Assembly (NCBI GenBank): GCA_958510825.1
Contig: OY294044.1
Span: 98,618,893-98,682,892, forward strand
Origin: Brachypterus glaber
Taxonomy: Eukaryota > Arthropoda > Insecta > Coleoptera > Kateretidae
Direction of reading: 5' to 3'
DNA: 64,000 nt
The notes under the pieces were generated by a model. That model saw only the letters and a list, made by a program, of their open reading frames with translations, did no database searches and was not told the DNA's origin. Positions 36,301-42,657 of the stretch are shown here, one piece after another. The translations under genes were made by a program, and so were the position numbers. How positions within the stretch are numbered: the first letter of the stretch is position 1; each line of letters opens with the position of its first letter.

Positions 36301-39300
36301 ATTTAAATTATTTTACAAAATATTTTTCAAAGTTAATTAATATTCGTCAAAATTTCTATCAGTTTTCATACTATCAATATTTATAAGTGTCCAAAATTAT
36401 TTTTATGTCTGTTTAAAAACTATTTTTAATTCAAGAATAAATCTCAAAATTAATTCTCACAGAAACTAGATTTTCACTTTTGAAATTGACGTGGAGGCAG
36501 TCTAACTAAAACTGGATAAATTTATTTGACAATGCTATTAGCGCAAAATATCTACAAAGATACCGCGCATATTTAATTACCCCGACAAGAATTACCGAGG
36601 AGGGGTCCGATCAAATGTAGGACAAACCGAACTTTGACGAAGCCGAATCTCTTGAAGCCAGATTGTATCATAGCGCAATATTAAAGAAATATTATTTTAA
36701 AATTTTAACAATATATAAAATATTCGGATCATAACAGTTATTTTTTACAAAAACGGCAAATATAACAAAACCAATTCTAAAATTCGGAATTTTTAGTATC
36801 GTGGTAATAGTGAACAGGTGAAAAATAAAAAAAAGGTGCAAGAGAAGACTTTTCCTTTATTGAAAAGCAAAATCGGTTAATAATTAAATTATATTTTAAT
36901 TGTTATTAAATGTGAAGATTATTATCAATTTTTACTGTTGTTTTTTTTAATAATTATTAAAATTACATAGTTTTATTTTAATAACATTATAAAATAATGT
37001 AGCTAGAGAAAATATTGTATTTTTATTTGCCGAAATTTTTAAGTAAAAACTTTATAATAAATATATAAATTAAATTAATTTATTAGTCTATTGCCATACA
37101 TGAAACTACAGTATCTTCTTTGATTCAAGCAGCTTAATTTTGCACTTTATTTTAGTAAATGGCTCAGAATTGTCACATACAAAAATGAATTTAATTTGTT
37201 TTCGTAGTTTCGTGTTCTTTTTTAAGAAATTTATATTTAGCACTAGGATATTTAAAGGCAAAACTGAAACAATAATATTTTTATAATTGCATTCACATTT
37301 TTTAAACATTTTACTACTTTATAATCAAATGTTTAGCCTCAAAATTTAAAACTGTCAAACTGAAAATAACAAATTCTTAGTATTATTTTTAGTATTTTCT
37401 TTATGTTGGCGTACCAGCGTTGTCAGACCTTAGTGGGCCACATCAAAGCCAACTAGATGGTCCAGTAGCGCGACCTGAAAGTGAAGGGCGCATTGGTTTA
37501 ACTTATTAAAGCATAAAACTTTACCTGTAGTTTATAAGAAATAAATGCAAACAATCAAAATTTAGCTTTTTGACCAGAGGCGTAGATAAAGGGTGCCCCT
37601 TAATATATCTGTAAAACTGTAAGTCCGCCCCTGGGTATGTTTTGTAATTAAACGATAACATTTATAGGTTGTACACTACAAAATAACCGTTTCGCAGTTA
37701 TAACGCAAAAAATATTCTAAAAAATCCCTTTAATATTAAGCTAGCTCCTCTAAATAAGCGATTTAGCATGAAAGTTTATAGAAACTTTATCTTCTTGTAT
37801 TTTGACGAGGGGTGAATCACTACAGAATATTTATACACAGACTTTCATGATTTCTGTATGACTTCCAAGACTTTAACACAAAAATCTAAAATTTTTAAGC
37901 TTTTCATTTTAAGATTTTTGAGATTTCTGAAAAATCTTCGAGATCTTGTCGAAAATTACTGAGATTCTCGAGATTTTTGAATGACTTCTGAAAATTTGCA
38001 CAGGAACCTCTCAGAGTGGCTCACCCCTCGTTTTTTTGACGTAAATTATGGTTATCATAATTATTTTATTAATACCTCATATTTTTTAGTTAAAACAAAG
38101 GAAAATCATATTGTTCAAAAACGCAATGATAGATTTTAAATTTTTTTTTGTTTAAATCGGATAATTACAAGTTGTAAATTTTGATGTTTATGTCAAATAT
38201 TATTAATTTTACTAGTCAAATTGACTTAGCTTGCCGAATTATTTTAACCTATATTATAAAAACTGAATCTACACCACTGAAAAAAGTTAAAAACCTACGT
38301 ACAGGTTTCTTCCCATATAAGTGTAGCACTAAATGAAGAGTGCAACTAACATACGGGACCCACAAAATTATTATTTTACAGAAGTAAAAATGTGATTCAT
38401 TTTTGTTTCCAATAACATTTATACTTAATATTAATTATATTTTAATATTTTTGATTGTTTACATCGTTTTATGTAGATTTCAACAACAACAAAAAATTAA
38501 ATAAGGATCTAAACAATACCCATAATTACACTGTGCGGCAAAATCGAGGTTGATCTTTTAGGCAAGAGATCTGTTAACGTCATTGGAAACTATAGGTCTA
38601 CTTGCTACTTTAGGTCATTTAGACGTTTTTTTTTTAATATAAAGTTTTCAATTCACGCTAATACTGCCCTGGTAAGACAAGTCGTCCTATTTGCAAATTA
38701 GATGTTTTGAGATATGGCCAGTTTTATTATTTTTGTTTGCACTTTTTGAAAACATGTTTAAATAAATATGGGTTGGGTTTTTGGACTTTTGAGTTCTGCT
38801 TTATTTTAAATCAAAAATACGTAATATAATTTGAAAAAAAAAATAATATTTTTTGTCAGAAAAATAAAATGTCATACTAAATGCATTTGTTCTATCTGAG
38901 AAACAGTGTCGCACAGTGTTATCAAAAGGGCCTAACCCACACATTTCTTATAAGGTTGTTTTTTCATAAAATCTTCTTTGCTAGTCTTAAATAGGTTCAT
39001 AAGCCCTTTTTAATCAAGAATAGTTAATGGTAAATATTTGGATGGGTCAAAAAAAGCAGATTATTAAAAAAGCCTTATCCACACGTTTATTATAAGATTG
39101 TTTTTTTTATAAAACTTGTATTTTCTATGTTAGTTGCACTCTTCAAATGGTCTGTGACTAAATTAAGGTCACTCCGTCCAGCGGCGGTTTTTTGACAACC
39201 GCAGTTGACGGCAGCAGTAAAGCTGCCGCTGAATGGAGTGACCCTAGACTAAATGTTAGTCGGTTGGTCGGTCGGTCCCGAAAATGTTGTTCACAAACCA

Positions 39301-42300
39301 CCATGTTCACTACCGACCTGCTTTGAAAATCTCAACGCCATCAGCTTCCAAATATCTCTTTGAGCATTTCCTTCTAGTTCTTCTATATCCATAGTTTGTA
39401 TTTCTTCATCGTCGGCGTTTTTGTCACGTTCCTCCTCTCCATTTTCTTTAATATTCGCGTTGTGGTATAAACGCCATCCTTCAAATAAGGCCGCCTTCCA
39501 AGCATGACCGCAGCTTTGACATAGCTAAAATAAATGAGAAAAACTTTTGTATAAAATTATTTATTGAAAGTTAAAAAAAATAAATTAATAAAAAAAAATG
39601 TCAAAAATAAACAAACTACCCAAAAAATATTCTGACAAAATTGCATTTAGCCAAAAACAAAATTTTCTTAGAAAATTTTTTTTAAAATTTTTAACACTAA
39701 AAATATTTGGCGATAAGATAATAAATTATCATAAAAATATAAATACAATTGTTCAAGAAGTTAAGTCCAAACTAAAAAAAAATATTTAAATTTCGTTGAT
39801 AAATTTTCTTTTAAACAATACAAACAATGCAATGCAAAACAAATTGTTGGCAATAAAAATTTTCAGACAATATTAATGCTTACTCTCTGGGCTTCTTCCA
39901 ATTTTCCACACCGAATTTCATTAAAAATCCTCCTGTTTAGCCTTTTTTCATCTTCCGTGTCCAAATCATGAAGCGGCTTCTTCAGATAGTTCGGTGCGTC
40001 AGGATCCAACTGTGTAACCGTCTGTCTACTACTTCCGAAAGCTATAGTATCAGCAGATTGCAACTAAAATTAAATAACCCAGTAAACACAAAGGTCTATT
40101 ATTGTCAAAATGTCCCCTTATTAAACGATTATTATAAGGTAGGTGAACCAATTATTGCCACATTCCTAATATTGCCACCATATTTTAAACTTGTTAGTTC
40201 GTCCTCTGTGTCATAGATGGCACTGTCAGTATATCTGTTATATTAAAAATATGCCTTTAAAATGATGTATCTGTATCTAGTTGATAATTGTGTACAGAAC
40301 TACGCAGTTCGTGTTTCGTGCTCTTTCACTATAAAAACTGTAAAATTGTGCTGTCGCAAGCTGGGTAGCATCGATTATTGCAGGGCAAGAACGTGATAAG
40401 GTAGGCACAAACATGCACTTCTTGGCCCATATTGTGTTTCACTCAATAAAGAAGTGAAAAAATAATTTATTGAGATTATTGTCTAAGTAGCTGCGTTCCT
40501 AATATTTTCATGTGAAGTAGTTGATAACAAAAAAATTACAAAAACAAAAAAAAACAAGAAAAGAAACTAACAAAGAAATCAGAGAGTTCCGAATCTTGGT
40601 TCTGCTTTTTATGCAAAGAGAATCGCAAGGCAATCTTCCACAATCTTTGATGATCTTCCATAATCCTTTGATTCCCACAATCCTTGTACACATTTTTTCA
40701 ATAAATAAACCTATTTACTATAATATGTATAATAAACGTTATAATGAAAAAAAGACCTTTGAGTTTAGTGGAAAAAGGGAGTTTTTAAAGAAAAAAGACA
40801 GTTTTTAATGAAAAAAGCTAAAATTGGTAATTTTTTGCTTAAAAATAGCTAAAAACCCGCCCACAAAAACTGACTTGTGGATCCGCCCCTGGAAGTTGGT
40901 ATACAAATTTTCGGTCTTTTAAAAGTTTCAACAAAAATCCTAAAAAGTCATACAAAAATCACTGAAATCCTCGTAAAAATATGTTGTAGTGGCTTGACCC
41001 TCAGTTCCACATTTTTATCATTATAAACCCCTAAGAATTTTGTGATGGTTACCTGATGTAATGTGTTTTCCCATCCAAATGTACTATCGGAAAACAGTAA
41101 AACCTGATCGTCTTTTTCCGCCGCGTTACACTCCAGCCAGTCGATCACAAGTTGAGTTTCCCTTATCAAATTATCCCTTTTGAATAGATTTTCTACGCAG
41201 GATTTTTCGGATTTTCCAAAATACTGAGTCGGCATGTCTTGGTCAATGAGGTTTTCTCTGTGTAGTCGGTCTTGGTATAGGATAAATAATAATCGCCATG
41301 TGTTGCGTTCGTTTTCTAGCCACTTTTCTTCTTCTGTGTTACACTAAAAGAAAAAATATAGATAATATTGTGTTCTAAAACAAGGAAACCAAATTTTAGA
41401 TACCACATAATCAGGGCTGGCCACAATAGTTATTTATGGGTAAAGTAAGTAATTGCCCATGAGAGGCATCAGCCAAGCAGGTTAATTTTTGAGAGAACAA
41501 TATCGGTTTACCCATGAGTGCCATACAAGGTTTTATCCAATAAATAGCTTAGAAATTCATATTTTTATTAAAAATTTTAATGACATTTACAAGAAAATAA
41601 TTTGACAAGTGACAGTTGAGTGGGTAAAATAAATAATTATCCACTCAATAAAGTAAAAGCCACGCAGGGGTTATTATTGAGTTTAACTATTTAAAATAAA
41701 GCTGGTAATTGTCTCATTATCTGTATGTATTGGATAAAGATCTTTTAAGAAAATTTCACTAAGCAACATGTTCTAGTAATTCTAGGAGGATCCTCCTAGT
41801 TTTGATACATAAGCAATTTTGGTGGTAGCCAATCAAATTCTTTGAAATTTATGTTTAAAAAATATATATTAGTAAAAGTTTCAGGAAAAATGGCATGGTA
41901 AGTTTAACTTATTTCTACTTTTGACTTCGAGAAAAAAAATCATGTTGCCCAATGGTTGAATGTTTGCCTCTGTGAGTGATATTTTTCCGCACTGTATGAT
42001 AAAAATCTGGGCAAAATTAATAGAATTTTTTATTTGATTGTATTTTAAAGTACCATTTAAACCAGAAGTGACTTTTTATGTTAAAAGTGGATGTTTTATG
42101 GCAATAAGAGATGTTCCAAATTTGAAATCTAACTTTTAAAATAAAGAAAAAAAGGGGGTGTACCTTGGTCTTGTAACACCTGGTATAGGAAAAGTGTGTT
42201 ACGTGGGGCAGACTGAAAATTATTAAAAAAGTGCATTACATAATACTTAAATGTATATAAGATTACTTACAGCAACTTTAGATTTTAATCCCTGCACAAC

Positions 42301-42657
42301 TTTTAAAGTATCGGAACTACACCTAGCTAAATCAGTTATAATCTCAAGGATATCGTTAACAGTATGTCCCTGTAAAACTTCAAAAAATTCAGTGTATAAA
42401 CTATCTAGGGTAGATCTCCAGGGCTGATTATTTTGTATGACTGACCCTGTTACTGATTTATCATCTAAAATTCCTGCTAATGTTTGTTCCAGAGGCAAGG
42501 TTTGGTTCGATATAAGGTAGTTCATTTCAGAAACATTCATTGTAACTGATAAGTTCATTGGATGTTTTTTTGATATATTGCGTTTAAATAGGCCTCTTTC
42601 TGGTGTTGATAATACATCTTCGAGTAATCTTACGGATCTGTTTAGATCGTTATCCAT
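15208..42657 (-). CDS. Nup107: Nucleoporin Nup107 (complete gene, 11 coding exons)
   Basis: Nup107 is a structural member of the Y-shaped (Nup107-160) scaffold of the nuclear pore. Exons on the minus strand, 5' to 3': 42657-42271, 41343-41053, 40063-39884, 39524-39318, 35025-34820, 33325-33065, 31623-31377, 27638-27268, 25196-25056, 23839-23719, 15315-15208. All introns are GT-AG and all phases agree, giving 839 residues, close to the known insect length. Diagnostic parts: LDPDAPNYLKKPLHDLD then EDEKRLNRRIF (exon 3), CGHAWKAALFEGWRLY (exon 4), YERASVAAFCG and SWEDNLWAYM (exon 5), AITKQIVENIR (exon 7), AYLKAHESFNEWFKQ and PEKVAHQH (exon 8), YNVLLFPEGW (exon 9), ECVQLADIIASEKYALYK (exon 10). 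Much of the protein is alpha-solenoid. The introns total about 25 kb and are filled with mobile elements; intron 10 alone is 8.4 kb. Exon 1 diverges most, as expected of the flexible N-terminus. Confidence 0.95.
15473..15540 (+). repeat. Dispersed repeat, copy 1 (inverted relative to 60110-60178)
   Basis: Sequence around TAGCCATTCTACACGTGTTA is about 85 percent identical, by eye, to the reverse complement of 60110-60178. Both copies continue with GGCGAGG(T/G)GGACG on one side and a CTATA-TTTTTCTAC stretch on the other. Probably part of an unidentified transposon. Confidence 0.6.
15616..16462. mobile_element. TIR element built on TTACCTCGAA subterminal repeats, 8-bp TSD
   Basis: An 847-bp element inside Nup107 intron 10. 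CTTTTAAT occurs exactly at 15608-15615 and 16463-16470. The ends share GGTCTTTACCTC (left) and its reverse complement (right, near 16446). The left 200 bp contain at least ten spaced copies of TTACCTCGAAA; the right end has one. The interior has an imperfect direct duplication of about 90 bp (copies start near 16062 and 16154, with AATTTGGAAAATATGGTGAA). The Lys/Thr/Ser-rich reading frame over the left array is a repeat by-product. Confidence 0.7.
16526..17209. mobile_element. Foldback element, about 684 bp
   Basis: Arms of roughly 150-170 bp are imperfect inverted copies: ACAATTTAACACATGTTCAT on the left matches the reverse complement of the right end, and both arms contain AAGTGACTTTCCAA, AGTTAAT(T/C)CTGTTA and TTATAAAACCATCAA. 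The right arm has an extra duplication of TATGAACATGT. No TSD found and no coding sequence. Confidence 0.7.
17401..18767. mobile_element. TIR element, copy 1 of a head-to-tail pair
   Basis: Begins TCGTCGGCTTAAAAGTAAAA just after TA and an (AAAT)n tract, and ends with the inverted form TTACTTGTAAGCCGACG. It contains the large hairpin at 17772-18347. The next copy starts at the following base with no TA between them. No ORF of note. Confidence 0.65.
17772..18347. repeat. Large AT-rich inverted repeat (hairpin)
   Basis: Arms of about 275 bp, imperfect but clear: GATTTAAGAGCAAAATTAAA on the left pairs with TTTAAATTTTGCTCTTAAAT on the right, and GTAAATACCATTTTTTTTAA with its mirror near 18160. 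The centre is near 18055. It could be a separate palindromic insertion nested in the surrounding TIR element. Confidence 0.75.
18768..19679. mobile_element. TIR element, copy 2 of a head-to-tail pair
   Basis: Starts TCGTGGGCCTACAAGTAAAA (two or three changes from copy 1) and ends TTACTTGTAAGCCGACGA followed by TA at 19680. The pair as a whole is bounded by TA at 17399-17400 and 19680-19681. GGCACTAAGT occurs just inside both left ends. A single diverged end of the same family (TTTAAGCCGACGA, TA) lies at 32171-32184. Confidence 0.65.
19682..20240 (+). repeat. Dispersed repeat, copy A (paralogue of 63440-63790)
   Basis: Shares with the right edge of the window, in the same orientation and order: AAAGTATAATT, then CAAAAATTGTTT, then AAAATTCCCATTTT, CGAAAAAATAAAAAA, AAGCTTTAAAAT and CCTCCA(C/T)TG. 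Copy A is interrupted by the piggyBac-like MITE at 20022-20155. It lies in Nup107 intron 10. Confidence 0.65.
20022..20155. mobile_element. piggyBac-like MITE, 134 bp, TTAA target site
   Basis: Perfect 14-bp TIRs CCCCTTCCGCTCCA (20022-20035) and TGGAGCGGAAGGGG (20142-20155), with TTAA on both sides (20018-20021, 20156-20159). CCC-starting TIRs and a TTAA duplication are the hallmark of piggyBac-type insertion. The interior holds short inverted ATCCAC/GGATATTTG motifs. Non-coding. Confidence 0.88.
20435..23685 (+). mobile_element. DNA transposon with intact two-exon transposase-like gene
   Basis: The coding unit at 21226-23173 is flanked by six copies of TGTCCCGCGAGT(A/C)A, all on the plus strand: two to its left (20791, 20959) and four to its right (23266, 23280, 23464, 23645). 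Inverted ends share ACAATTCCATGAT on the right (reverse complement of 23658-23671) and GCAATTCCATGAT on the left (20438-20450). The direct repeat AATTTACCCC occurs at 20425-20434 and 23686-23695 and may be the target duplication, but the terminal bases do not align cleanly, so the boundaries are provisional. It lies in Nup107 intron 10, antisense to Nup107. Confidence 0.65.
21226..23173 (+). CDS. Transposase-like protein of an unnamed DNA transposon family (599 aa)
   Basis: Exons 21226-22749 and 22898-23173, with donor AAAG/GTATTT and acceptor TTTTAG/GTC in phase 0. An acceptor-like TTTTTAG two bases before the ATG suggests a non-coding 5' exon. Residues 1-90 are extremely Lys/Arg-rich, like a DNA-binding or coiled segment. 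A Cys-rich part (residues about 240-300) has CVCRYHAN and CMMGICQNC, a possible zinc site. The core has LQMDFAENFS (Asp378), DEIQSAHWSHSQVT, FSDGCAAQFKNRY (Asp457), WNFFASSHGKGS and DGIGATVKR (Asp499), then, across the splice, SLISNAKDFYQCA. This pattern recurs in many uncharacterised invertebrate proteins; an RNase H-like DD(E/D) core is my inference. The frame has no stop and both exons join, so it may be a recent or still functional copy. Confidence 0.7.
23719..23839 (-). CDS. Nup107: Nup107 coding exon 10
   Basis: Codons 764-804. Acceptor GTTATAG/ATC, donor AAG/GTAAGT. Encodes CIPEIVLLLYSVLYES and CVQLADIIASEKYALYK. A DNA transposon ends about 34 bp downstream of this donor. Confidence 0.94.
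24480..24800. repeat. Direct duplication in Nup107 intron 9
   Basis: Two copies about 104 bp apart share TTTCTTTTCCAAAACCTGGT and TCATTCTT-TAAAAA-CTGC (starting near 24575 and 24678); variants of CTTATTAAAA and TTTTAATAAGAATTAAAA recur from 24480 to 24800. The rest of intron 9 (23840-25055) shows only AT-rich DNA. Confidence 0.6.
25056..25196 (-). CDS. Nup107: Nup107 coding exon 9
   Basis: Codons 717-764 (both end codons split). Acceptor TTTCAG/AGT, donor CTTAG/GTATGT. Encodes IQRWKLTTSHLAKTAK and NLYNVLLFPEGWLEGAR. Confidence 0.92.
   Translation of the reverse strand, partial: SISIPSRNPTLETDHIPPSQNGKNQPIQRTIVPGGLARGRSRFRLP
25272..25416. mobile_element. hAT-type MITE, copy 1 (irregular right end)
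   Basis: TIRs TAGGGTCACTTCATCT and its reverse complement. Unlike its relatives it lacks a TSD at 25417. A second CCCTA end lies 17 bp on (to 25433), followed by ATGCACAG, which differs by one base from the 8 bp left of the element (ATGCATAG). The true element may therefore reach 25433. It lies in Nup107 intron 8, just upstream (in gene direction) of exon 9. Confidence 0.7.
26160..27100. repeat. AT-rich repeats in Nup107 intron 8
   Basis: Contains a direct duplication of TTAATATGGTAAAATAT (26351, 26375), a pair of about 80 bp with GTGTTTTAT(T/C)(T/C)GCTGTAAAAGCAA (26638, 26710), and from 26780 to 27065 a degenerate minisatellite on GTTGGGAAAATTGAG with at least eight copies. No coding signal. 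Confidence 0.6.
27268..27638 (-). CDS. Nup107: Nup107 coding exon 8
   Basis: Residues 594-716 plus two bases of codon 717. Acceptor TTCTAG/CAC, donor CACAG/GTAAAG. Encodes LDWVLFYENQATEALIQCN and AYLKAHESFNEWFKQ, among the best-conserved Nup107 stretches. Confidence 0.95.
27755..29173. mobile_element. Candidate TIR element A in Nup107 intron 7
   Basis: AAAGGAGGATATCG at 27755 is mirrored by CGATATCCTCCTTT ending at 29173. Further in, both ends share TTTTG(C/G)GCCACAT; the right end has about 10 extra bases between the two blocks. No TSD was found. Element B (29861-31297) has the same arrangement and nearly the same length, which supports both. Confidence 0.45.
29488..29518. repeat. Small perfect palindrome
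   Basis: CAATACTAAAGTAGT and its exact reverse complement are separated by a single A. No promoter or terminator role can be argued here; it is probably mobile-element debris. Confidence 0.8.
30060..30145 (-). mobile_element. LINE 3'-end fragment, copy 1
   Basis: TTTATTTATTTATTTT is followed by CATGGAGAGACCCAAATAAG and CTTGTGCTAGGGGCCCTCCA. Read on the minus strand this is a hairpin-forming 3' UTR ending in an (AAAT)n tail. The same module is at 49500-49625. Confidence 0.6.
30170..30600. repeat. Tandem duplication with period of about 226 bp
   Basis: Two diverged copies begin AAAGTACATTCCCGC (30178 and 30404) and share AAACGTTGATGAGGAA, GTCAATCGAAACTCATCAT and CGTTCAGTAGTGATT. Located in Nup107 intron 7. 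No coding signal. Confidence 0.75.
31377..31623 (-). CDS. Nup107: Nup107 coding exon 7
   Basis: Residues 511-593. Acceptor CCTTAG/TTA, donor CAG/GTAAGA. Encodes YIQRLMEMKETQLVAFYVS and the conserved AITKQIVENIR. Confidence 0.95.
31806..31905. repeat. Short inverted repeat in Nup107 intron 6
   Basis: TTATTGCAAAGGTTTTTATT on the left is mirrored by AATAAAAACCTTTGCAATAA on the right, giving about 100 bp in all. Probably a tiny MITE; no clear TSD. Confidence 0.6.
32534..32872. mobile_element. Foldback element, about 340 bp, in Nup107 intron 6
   Basis: Arms of about 130 bp: CCCCTAAAATACTAAATTTG and TTTCCACCATAAAT on the left match the reverse complement of the right arm (TTAGTGTTTTAGGGG, ATTTATGGTGGAAATTGC). 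Both arms also share AGCATTTAAAA, TCAATCTGGAC and TTAATTTTA. No ORF. Confidence 0.75.
33065..33325 (-). CDS. Nup107: Nup107 coding exon 6
   Basis: Completes codon 424 and runs to two bases of codon 511. Acceptor TTTTAG/AAT, donor GAAGC/GTAAGT. Encodes VEHIIQKLIILDEIPKLLNE and FLRFSAHLVLFL, helices of the solenoid. Confidence 0.94.
34150..34378. mobile_element. Palindromic element in Nup107 intron 5
   Basis: Arms of about 100 bp with CTTGCAAAACAACTTTA and AACGCTTTGACACAG on the left and their reverse complements on the right; AGTCGTATTAA lies near both ends. The centre is near 34262. Intron 5 otherwise (33326-34819) is AT-rich with no gene. Confidence 0.75.
34820..35025 (-). CDS. Nup107: Nup107 coding exon 5
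   Basis: Residues 356-423 plus two bases of codon 424. Acceptor TTGTAG/GAC, donor CAAAG/GTAATA. Encodes YERASVAAFCG and NSWEDNLWAYM. Confidence 0.95.
35520..37501. mobile_element. Long-TIR element in Nup107 intron 4
   Basis: Inverted ends of about 36 bp share AAACCAA, CCTTCACTT and CAGGTCGCGCTACTGG (left 35520-35555, right mirror 37466-37501). The element is 1982 bp and holds a younger hAT MITE (35605-35754). The rest is AT-rich with no convincing ORF. No clean TSD seen. Confidence 0.6.
35605..35754. mobile_element. hAT-type MITE, copy 2, perfect 8-bp TSD
   Basis: 150 bp. TIRs TAGAGTCACTTCATCT and TAGGGTCACTTCATCT (as reverse complement of the right end). The direct repeat GCTAAGTT is exact at 35597-35604 and 35755-35762. 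A TAGNG-type terminus and an 8-bp TSD fit hAT. It is related to the copy at 25272 along its whole length, in the same orientation. Confidence 0.85.
37505..38330. other. Nup107 intron 4, unassigned part
   Basis: AT-rich sequence with no gene, tRNA or clear repeat. GAGATTTTTGA/GAGATCTTGT-type short repeats near 37900-37990 are low-complexity. Confidence 0.4.
38334..39145. mobile_element. TIR element, 812 bp, in Nup107 intron 4
   Basis: TGAAGAGTGCAACTAACATA (38334-38353) and its exact reverse complement (39126-39145). Inside is a direct duplication of about 60 bp with spacing near 144 bp (CCACACATTT-TTATAAGGTTG at 38938 and a variant at 39079). No TSD found. Confidence 0.65.
39164..39246. mobile_element. 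Very short hAT-type MITE, perfect 8-bp TSD
   Basis: 83 bp. Ends TAAGGTCACTCC and GGAGTGACCCTA; GACTAAAT is repeated exactly at 39156-39163 and 39247-39254. The interior is a GC-rich inverted pair (CAGCGGC, GCCGCTG). The terminal TA(G/A)GGTCACT resembles the other hAT MITEs at 25272 and 35605, so it may use the same transposase. Confidence 0.82.
39318..39524 (-). CDS. Nup107: Nup107 coding exon 4
   Basis: Residues 287-355. Acceptor TTTTAG/CTA, donor CAG/GTCGGT. LCQSCGHAWKAALFEGW is followed by an acidic loop and a conserved GNAQRDIWKL helix. Confidence 0.95.
39884..40063 (-). CDS. Nup107: Nup107 coding exon 3
   Basis: Residues 227-286. Acceptor TTTTAG/TTG, donor AGA/GTAAGC. Carries the highly conserved DPDAP segment and GKLEEAQR. 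Confidence 0.95.
41053..41343 (-). CDS. Nup107: Nup107 coding exon 2
   Basis: Residues 130-226. Acceptor TTTTAG/TGT and donor CAG/GTAACC, phase 0 at both ends. Encodes NTWRLLFILYQDRLH and LVIDWLECNAAE, both family features. Confidence 0.92.
42271..42657 (-). CDS. Nup107: Nup107 coding exon 1
   Basis: Residues 1-129, from the ATG at 42657 to donor GCT/GTAAGT. It contains PWRSTLDSLYTEFFEVLQGH, matching the start of the conserved Nup107 body; the first 80 residues are poorly conserved and polar. Confidence 0.9.
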
